Shown one piece after another: positions 59,022 through 64,000 of a stretch of DNA of 64,000 nt. The notes beneath the pieces were generated by a model. That model was given only the letters and a program-made list of their open reading frames with translations, was not told the DNA's origin and searched no databases. The stretch comes from Sphingobium bisphenolivorans. GTDB taxonomy: Bacteria; Pseudomonadota; Alphaproteobacteria; Sphingomonadales; Sphingomonadaceae. The stretch is taken from assembly GCF_000412635.1 (NCBI RefSeq), contig NZ_ASTG01000009.1, forward strand, positions 62,001 through 126,000, read 5' to 3'. The first letter of the stretch is position 1. Each line of letters opens with the position of its first letter. The position numbers and the translations under genes were made by a program.

Positions 59022-60014
59022 ATGAAGCGTTTATGGGTTGTGCTGGCCGCCGGGACGGCGCTGGGCATGGCGCAGCCTTTGCTGGCCGATGTAAAGACGG
59101 GCGTCGATGCCTGGCAGCAGGGCGATTATGGCAAAGCGGTCGCCGAATGGCAGCCGCTCGCCCAGGCGGGCGATCCCGACGCGCAGTTCAATCTGGGTCA
59201 GGCCTATAAGCTGGGCCGCGGGGTCAAGGCTGATCCGGACACCGCGCTGCAATGGTATCGCAAGGCCGCGGCGCAGGGCCATGCACGGGCGGAGGATAAT
59301 CTTGGCCTGTTGCTCTTTCGTCAGGGTGATCGGGCCGGCGCCATGCCCTATCTGGAGCGCGCCGCCGACAGAGGCGAACCGCGCGCGCAATATATTGTGG
59401 GCACCGCCCTCTTCAACGGCGATCTGGCGGCCAAGAATTGGGTGCGGGCCTATGCGCTGATGACCCGCGCGTCCCAGTCCGGGCTGGCGCAGGCGACGCG
59501 CAGCCTGACGCAGATGGACAAATATATCCCGCAGGATCAGCGCGAAAAGGGCACGGCCCTGGCGCGTGGCATGGCGGCAATGCCGGGTGGTGAGCCCGAT
59601 GGCGGGACTGGCGTTACCCGTCCCGCGCCCGCGCCGATCAGAACTGCCGAGCTTCCCCCTTCCGCAGCGGGCGCGCAGCAACCCGAGGCCGTCACCCCGC
59701 CTCCGCCAGCGCCAAAGCCAAAGCCGAAGCCGGCACCCGTCAAAACGGCGGCTCCGCCCGCCCCTCCTGCGGTCAAAAGCGCCGGAAATTGGCGCGTGCA
59801 GATAGGCGCGTTCAGCGCGGAAAGCCGGGCGCGGACGCTGTGGAGCCAACTGCGGGCCAAGGTCGGCGGGCTGTCCGCCTATCAACCCTATATCACGACC
59901 AGCGGAGGCATTACGCGGCTTCAGGCAGGCCCATTGTCCAGCAATGCCGAGGCGGTGAGGCTCTGCGGCGCGATCAAGGCCGCCGGGTCCGAGTGCATGC
60001 CCCGCAAGATGTGA
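59022..60014 (+). CDS. Sel1-repeat protein with C-terminal SPOR domain
   Basis: A 330-residue secreted protein. ATG 59022 has GGGAG upstream; signal peptide MKRLWVVLAAGTALGMAQPL, cleavage near LLADV. Sel1-like repeats follow (GDPDAQFNLGQAYKLGRGVK, then ADPDTALQWYRKAAAQGHAR, and EPRAQYIVGTALFNGDLAAK). A long Pro/Lys/Ala linker (PPPPAPKPKPKPAPVKTAAP) leads to a SPOR domain at the end (NWRVQIGAFSAESRARTLWS). It is divergent from parA and shares its domain plan with the SPOR protein at 56243, so the four genes may form one envelope/division module. Confidence 0.9.
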   Translation: MKRLWVVLAAGTALGMAQPLLADVKTGVDAWQQGDYGKAVAEWQPLAQAGDPDAQFNLGQAYKLGRGVKADPDTALQWYRKAAAQGHARAEDNLGLLLFRQGDRAGAMPYLERAADRGEPRAQYIVGTALFNGDLAAKNWVRAYALMTRASQSGLAQATRSLTQMDKYIPQDQREKGTALARGMAAMPGGEPDGGTGVTRPAPAPIRTAELPPSAAGAQQPEAVTPPPPAPKPKPKPAPVKTAAPPAPPAVKSAGNWRVQIGAFSAESRARTLWSQLRAKVGGLSAYQPYITTSGGITRLQAGPLSSNAEAVRLCGAIKAAGSECMPRKM

Positions 60015-60080
60015 GTCCCGGCAAGGCTTGGAATTTTCTACGCTCCGCGCGATAAGGATGGCGTCCACAGGAGGCCGTAA

Positions 60081-61100
60081 ATGCCCGAGGCAATGATCAG
60101 CGCCCTGCTGCGAGCCACACCGACAGGCCGGGCCGACCGGACTGCGATCGACGCGCTGGACATCGATCCGGTCCTGCTCGCAGAGGCAGGTCCCGATGTT
60201 TCCCGGGCAGCCTTTGCCATGGCGCTCAATGTCGCGCTTTTTGCCGGTTTGCTGGAACGTGTTCCGAGCGGCGCAGCTTATGTTGCAGAATTGACGGCGC
60301 GCGGGGGCAAGGTCGTCTTCGACCATGGCGCGCTGCGCACCGTCCGATTGCCGCACGGTCCCACAGGTGCCTTGCCTCCCGGCCAAGAGGCCTTCACCCG
60401 CATCCTTGAACCGCTCGGCTATGAGATGGCGGCCGTCTATCCGCTGGACCGGCTGAAGATGACGGGCCGCGCCTACCGGCACCGCGACTTTCCGGAAGCC
60501 ATCCCGCAATTCTTCCTGTCGGAATTGCATGTCGGCCGGTTCGACCCGGAATTTGCCGAGGTGGCAGCGCGTGTCTTCGGGACGTCGCGCGATCCGCTGA
60601 CGCCGGAGGCAACGCGCATTCTCGACAAATATGCGGAGGACATACCCGTAGGGCTCAAGGAGGCTGCTGCCGCATTGCCAGTCATCGTCAGCGCCTTCTC
60701 CAGGCAGCATGAGCCAGCGGACGTAGCGGATTATGAGTTGCTGCTAACGCGCTCACACGAGGCGGGATGGATCGCGACAGAGGGCAATGCCTTCAATCAT
60801 GCGACCGACCGGGTGGCGAATGTTGCTGCGCTCGCGGAGCGGCTGAAGGCCGAGGATTGGCCGATCAAGGAAAAGCTGGAAATCTCCAGCACCGGCCGCG
60901 TGCGCCAGACCGCATTGCGAGCAGATACGGTGGAACGGCTGTTTGCGAATGATGAACTGCGTATGGTGCCCGGTTCCTTCTACGAGTTCATCAGCCGGGA
61001 CATCGACCCCGCCACGGGCAAGCTGGACCTCTCCTTCGACACCGCCAATGCCACCGGCATCTTTGCGATGACCAGCGCGGGACAGTCGCAGCAGCGGTAA
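60081..61100 (+). CDS. DUF1338 protein (2-oxoadipate dioxygenase/decarboxylase HglS-like)
   Basis: A 339-residue protein recognised as DUF1338 by VVFDHGALRTVR, FFLSELHVGRFD, EGNAFNHATDRV and GSFYEFISRD. Likely metal ligands are His82, His240 and Glu302, in the positions of the His-His-Glu iron site of HglS-type enzymes, which turn 2-oxoadipate to 2-hydroxyglutarate in lysine breakdown. That step is inferred from family only. Preceded by AGGAGGCC; it is 67 bp after the SPOR gene. Confidence 0.85.
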   Translation: MPEAMISALLRATPTGRADRTAIDALDIDPVLLAEAGPDVSRAAFAMALNVALFAGLLERVPSGAAYVAELTARGGKVVFDHGALRTVRLPHGPTGALPPGQEAFTRILEPLGYEMAAVYPLDRLKMTGRAYRHRDFPEAIPQFFLSELHVGRFDPEFAEVAARVFGTSRDPLTPEATRILDKYAEDIPVGLKEAAAALPVIVSAFSRQHEPADVADYELLLTRSHEAGWIATEGNAFNHATDRVANVAALAERLKAEDWPIKEKLEISSTGRVRQTALRADTVERLFANDELRMVPGSFYEFISRDIDPATGKLDLSFDTANATGIFAMTSAGQSQQR

Positions 61101-61157
61101 CGGGTTGATCAGCAACCCGGCTTAAGGCAACACCCAGCGGCAAATGCGGGGAAGCTG

Positions 61158-62027
61158 GTGTTGAGCAAGGCGATTATTCCATCCTGGGTGTTGACCCTGG
61201 CCTGCGCCGATGGCGTCGGCATCGTTGCAGCGGTGAGCCAATTTCTGGCAGAGCGAGGCGGCTTCATCACCGACAGCCAGCAATATGCTGATCGGGAGGC
61301 TGGCCGTTTCTTCATGCGCGTCGCGTTCGAGGCGACCGATTCGCGGATCACCGGCACCGAGGAACTACGCCGAGCCTTTGAAGGGGTGGGCGCCCGCTTC
61401 GGCATGGACTGGCGGCTGACCGGGGCAGACGAAAAGCCGCGCATGCTGCTGGCGGTGTCGAAGGGATCGCATTGTCTGGCCGATCTCCTCCACCGGTGGC
61501 AGACCGGAACGCTGGGGGTCGATATCATGGGCGTGGTGTCGAACCACCCGGACATGCGCCGGATCACTGAATGGCACGGCATCCCCTATCACGAACTTCC
61601 CGCGAACGGCGAAAAGGCTGCGCAGGAAGCGATGATCCTGGATATTTTCGAACGTACCCGCTCGGAATATCTGATCCTTGCACGTTATATGCAGGTGCTG
61701 TCGGAACAGTTGACGGAGCGGTTGGCCGCGCGCTGCGTCAACATCCATCATAGCTTCCTCCCCGGCTTCAAGGGAGCGCGGCCCTATCACCGGGCGCATG
61801 AGCGCGGCGTGAAGCTGATCGGCGCGACCGCCCATTTCGTGACCGCCGACCTCGACGAGGGCCCGATCATCGAGCAGGCGGTGGAACGCATCGACCATCG
61901 CGCCACGCCTGAAGACATGATCCGCATCGGTCGCGACATCGAAGCACAGGTGCTGGCGCGCGCGGTGGGATGGCTCGCCGATCGGCGCGTGCTGGTGAAC
62001 GGCGGCAAGACCGTCGTATTCCGGTAG
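61158..62027 (+). CDS. purU: formyltetrahydrofolate deformylase PurU
   Basis: A 289-residue enzyme that hydrolyses 10-formyl-THF to THF and formate. The N-terminal ACT domain (SWVLTLACADGVGIVAAVSQ) is followed by the formyltransferase-type fold with NIHHSFLPGFKGARPYHRAH, GATAHFVTADLDEGPIIEQ and the active-site Asp in the latter. Start GTG 61158 follows GGGGAAGC. Confidence 0.95.
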   Translation: MLSKAIIPSWVLTLACADGVGIVAAVSQFLAERGGFITDSQQYADREAGRFFMRVAFEATDSRITGTEELRRAFEGVGARFGMDWRLTGADEKPRMLLAVSKGSHCLADLLHRWQTGTLGVDIMGVVSNHPDMRRITEWHGIPYHELPANGEKAAQEAMILDIFERTRSEYLILARYMQVLSEQLTERLAARCVNIHHSFLPGFKGARPYHRAHERGVKLIGATAHFVTADLDEGPIIEQAVERIDHRATPEDMIRIGRDIEAQVLARAVGWLADRRVLVNGGKTVVFR

Positions 62028-62146
62028 AGCGCGCGATACGTCCCGGGATCACCTCCCTCCCGTTCGGCCACCTTGTCGAACACTGTCCTGATCGCCTGCC
62101 TTGGCAGGGACTCCAGGCGGCCCCCTTTCTCATTAAGAAAAGGAGT

Positions 62147-62167
62147 GGGCTTCGACAAGCTCAGCCC
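62147..62167 (+). repeat. short palindrome after purU
   Basis: GGGCTTCGACAAGCTCAGCC and the final C form a short palindrome of a type often scattered in sphingomonad genomes. It lies in the 194-bp gap between purU and the 52-residue gene. A small CCTGCC-TT-GGCAGG hairpin is at 62095-62108 and could end purU. Confidence 0.55.
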
Positions 62168-62221
62168 GACGGTCCTTATTGCAGACTCGATACTCTAGGG
62201 GGGCAGTCGTCCTGCCCGGAG

Positions 62222-62380
62222 CTACAGGCCTAAGCGGCTCCAGAATTCCTCCGGCGCCAGTTCCGCCGCGACGTCGGAGCGCCCCGTTCCGCGCGCCCAT
62301 GATGAATGCGGAAGGCGGGCCTGCTGGCTGGCATGGACGCGGCTTCGGCGATGGCGGGCAATCACTGATTTTCTGGTCAT
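62222..62380 (-). CDS. small basic protein, 52 residues
   Basis: From ATG 62380 with GGAGAAG upstream at good spacing, the frame encodes MTRKSVIARHRRSRVHASQQ and 32 further residues, strongly basic at the N-terminus with many Arg and His, and ending in EEFWSRLGL. Likely a small DNA- or RNA-binding or nucleoid-type protein, but this is only from charge. The upstream open frame to 62470 is less convincing. Not recognised. Confidence 0.55.
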   Translation of the reverse strand: MTRKSVIARHRRSRVHASQQARLPHSSWARGTGRSDVAAELAPEEFWSRLGL

Positions 62381-62649
62381 CGTCTTCTCCAATTTGGGGA
62401 ACACGAAACCTTGCGTAGCCGCATCAGTACCGTGCGCTTTAGCCGTTGTTGACGCGGAGCAAGCTGACATCCTTCAAAAGCCGCGGAGCGTTGCGCTCAC
62501 GATCTCTCTACTTGCATGATAGATATTTAGGAAGATAGCTTTGCTTGAGAGCAGCCGATGCCAGCTTTCAAGAGACAAGGGCGACGATACGGTGCCACGG
62601 CGGACCACCGGCCGAGAGCAGTATCAGCCTGGAGAAGAGGAGCAGTTCG

Positions 62650-62742
62650 TCAGAACGCTACATCGTAGATGAACCAGCCGACGATCAACAGGCTGGTCAC
62701 GATACAAAGTCGATCACCAAAGATGTCGATACGGGACATCAT
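62650..62742 (-). CDS. very small membrane protein, 29-30 residues
   Basis: A short frame on the minus strand, with AGGAAGGA just before two consecutive ATGs (62742 and 62739). The product reads MSRIDIFGDRL, then a hydrophobic segment CIVTSLLIVGWFIYDVAF to the stop. One transmembrane helix with a charged cytosolic start is the clear prediction. Too short for typical gene finders. Nothing on the plus strand here is convincing. Not recognised; possible small regulator of a membrane complex. Confidence 0.6.
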   Translation of the reverse strand: MMSRIDIFGDRLCIVTSLLIVGWFIYDVAF

Positions 62743-62871
62743 CTATCCTTCCTCTCCATAACGGTCTTCGCCGTTCTTCAGAAAGGATAAACCATCCGTA
62801 CGGAAAAAGGAATAGCCGACCTGCGATGAAAGTAGGTGGAAATCCGCCGAACTGCCCGCCGACTCAGCGAC

Positions 62872-63078
62872 CTAGGCCAAACCGCGATGTTTGAGGAAGG
62901 AGCGCGTGGCCTCTTCAGGCCCGCGATAGGCCTCCTGGAATTCCGCGCTCCAATATTTCAGGTCCTCAAGGTCGATGCGCGCGCCCGAGACGGCGCAAAC
63001 CACGAACTGGCCAGCCCGCACGATCTCATAATGCGGTGTGTCATAGCGCAGCACCGCAAGTCCTTGAATTTCCGCCAT
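62872..63078 (-). CDS. DUF2093 domain protein
   Basis: A 68-residue protein recognised as DUF2093 by VLRYDTPHYEIVRAGQFVVC, AVSGARIDLEDLKYWSAEFQ and EAYRGPEEATRSFL. This is a small alphaproteobacterial family of unknown role. The ATG at 63078 overlaps the stop of the nitronate monooxygenase-like gene (TGATG), so translation is coupled. Confidence 0.88.
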   Translation of the reverse strand: MAEIQGLAVLRYDTPHYEIVRAGQFVVCAVSGARIDLEDLKYWSAEFQEAYRGPEEATRSFLKHRGLA

Positions 63079-64000
63079 CAGTGCCCGGTCAGGATGCGGT
63101 CAACGAGTTGCTTCACCGTCGGCACGAACCCGTTCGAGTAGAAGGGGTCCTGCTTGAACTTATAGGCGCCATGGCCGGCGAACAGCAGATTCTTGTCGAG
63201 GTCGCCACCATGCACTGCTTCCTGAAGCGACTTCTGGATGCAGAAGCTGCGCGGATCGGCGAGCCGGCCGGTCGAGTTGGTTTCGCTGTCCATCCAGCTG
63301 GAGAATGCACACTGGCTGAGGCAGCCCATGCAGTCGGTCTGGTCCTTCTTGATCTCCGCCCGTTCTTCCTCGGTCACGAACACCAGCGTGTTGTCCGGCG
63401 TCTTGAGCGCGGAGGCAAAGCCCTGCCCCACCCATTCGCGGGCGCGCAGCAGGTCGTTGCGGGTCACCCAGAAATTCTTGCCCTTCACGCCTGCGTCAAG
63501 TTGATGCGTGTGATCGCCCGCCTGCTCGGTGCTGAAGGCGATCTGCCGTTCGGATCGCGCTTCCAGTTGGCGCAGGAAAGGATTGCGAACAGCCGAACTG
63601 TAGAAGCCCGTCGGCGAGAAGCGGTGGAGCAGCACGTCACCCGGCTCCAGCTGCGTCAGGCGCTCCTTCCACTCCTGCGGAATGGGGCTTTCCTGCGTCA
63701 GCAGCGGACGGGTGCCGAACTGAAAGGCGATGGCGCCCAGTTCCGGATTGTCGATCCAGTCGTTCCAGTCCTTCAGATGCCAGACGCCGCCGGCCATTAC
63801 GATCGGCACATCGTCGGAAATGCCGCCTTCGCGCATGGTCGCGCGCAGGTCGCGAACGCGCGGATAGGGGTCCTGCGGCACTTTGGGGTCTTCGGCGTTG
63901 GAGAGGCCATTATGCCCCCCCGCCAGCCACGGGTCTTCATAAACCACGGCTGCCAGCCATTCCGATGCCTTGGAATAAGCCCGCTTCCACAGCGCGCGGA
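63078..64000 (-). CDS. nitronate monooxygenase-like flavoprotein, C-terminal part, runs off the right edge
   Basis: The frame is open to 64000 (307 codons visible; N-terminus missing). It carries APIVMAGGVWHL-like DVPIVMAGGVWHLKDWNDWI and LGAIAFQFGTRPLLTQESPI, matching the FMN phosphate-binding end of the nitronate monooxygenase/2-nitropropane dioxygenase barrel. A long C-terminal extension follows with a cysteine cluster in DCMGCLSQCAFSS and SFCIQKSLQE. The reaction of this longer subgroup is uncertain. DUF2093 follows in the same operon. Confidence 0.82.
   Translation of the reverse strand, partial: RALWKRAYSKASEWLAAVVYEDPWLAGGHNGLSNAEDPKVPQDPYPRVRDLRATMREGGISDDVPIVMAGGVWHLKDWNDWIDNPELGAIAFQFGTRPLLTQESPIPQEWKERLTQLEPGDVLLHRFSPTGFYSSAVRNPFLRQLEARSERQIAFSTEQAGDHTHQLDAGVKGKNFWVTRNDLLRAREWVGQGFASALKTPDNTLVFVTEEERAEIKKDQTDCMGCLSQCAFSSWMDSETNSTGRLADPRSFCIQKSLQEAVHGGDLDKNLLFAGHGAYKFKQDPFYSNGFVPTVKQLVDRILTGH

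Noticed and set aside
62545..62790. An 81-codon plus-strand open frame after purU
   Set aside because: No ribosome binding site or protein-like pattern. The minus-strand small membrane protein in the same place is better supported.

Overview
The window is a compact, high-GC stretch of an alphaproteobacterial chromosome, most likely from a sphingomonad (Sphingobium/Sphingomonas type). This is inferred from protein character (DUF2093, DUF4170, lipoyl-fused pyruvate dehydrogenase E1 beta, the recG-sdhE-mfd neighbourhood) and from short intergenic palindromes typical of that group. No database search was possible. The content is mostly core genome. There is no integrase, transposase, phage, CRISPR array or rRNA operon, and one tRNA gene (Asn).

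Layout. 1-2.2 kb: the edge of an L,D-transpeptidase gene, a small lipoprotein, and serB divergent from miaA with overlapping start codons. 3.2-9.9 kb: branched-chain amino-acid block ilvB - unknown gene - ilvN - ilvC, a YceI protein, then leuA preceded by a leucine-rich leader peptide. 10-16.9 kb: a dicarboxylate-type symporter, trmFO, an EF-hand protein, a phytoene-synthase-like protein, and a TadG/TadE/TadE trio. 16.9-21.2 kb (minus): eno, ftsB, pdhA, pdhB. 21.4-23.4 kb: a tight four-gene DUF883/YqjE-like membrane cluster. 23.7-29.9 kb (minus): carA, RraB-like gene, carB, greA, rhomboid protease. 30-34.5 kb: yqeY-dnaG-rpoD with a clear terminator. 34.6-40.5 kb: unknown protein, MoxR ATPase, GFA protein, secreted unknown, soluble MCP-like protein and a CoxE-like VWA protein. 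40.5-50.6 kb: anmK, tyrS, a PilZ protein, an MscS channel, recG, sdhE, mfd. 50.7-55.9 kb: a TorF-like porin, a GGDEF/EAL protein, moaA, nadK, tRNA-Asn. 56.2-60 kb: a ParA/ribbon-helix-helix pair flanked by two SPOR-domain envelope proteins. 60-64 kb: a DUF1338 protein, purU, two very small genes, DUF2093 and the end of a nitronate monooxygenase-like gene.

The clearest functional units are amino-acid biosynthesis (ilv, leu, serB), pyruvate and glycolytic metabolism (eno, pdhAB), pyrimidine/arginine precursor supply (carAB), transcription and replication initiation (dnaG, rpoD, greA), and DNA repair (recG, mfd). Items most worth follow-up are the leuA leader peptide with competing hairpins, the unknown gene inside ilvB-ilvN, the ParA-RHH-SPOR locus with an inverted repeat in its divergent promoter region, the RraB-like gene inside carAB, and an unlisted 29-30 residue membrane protein at 62650-62742. 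I saw no certain new defence or mobile system.
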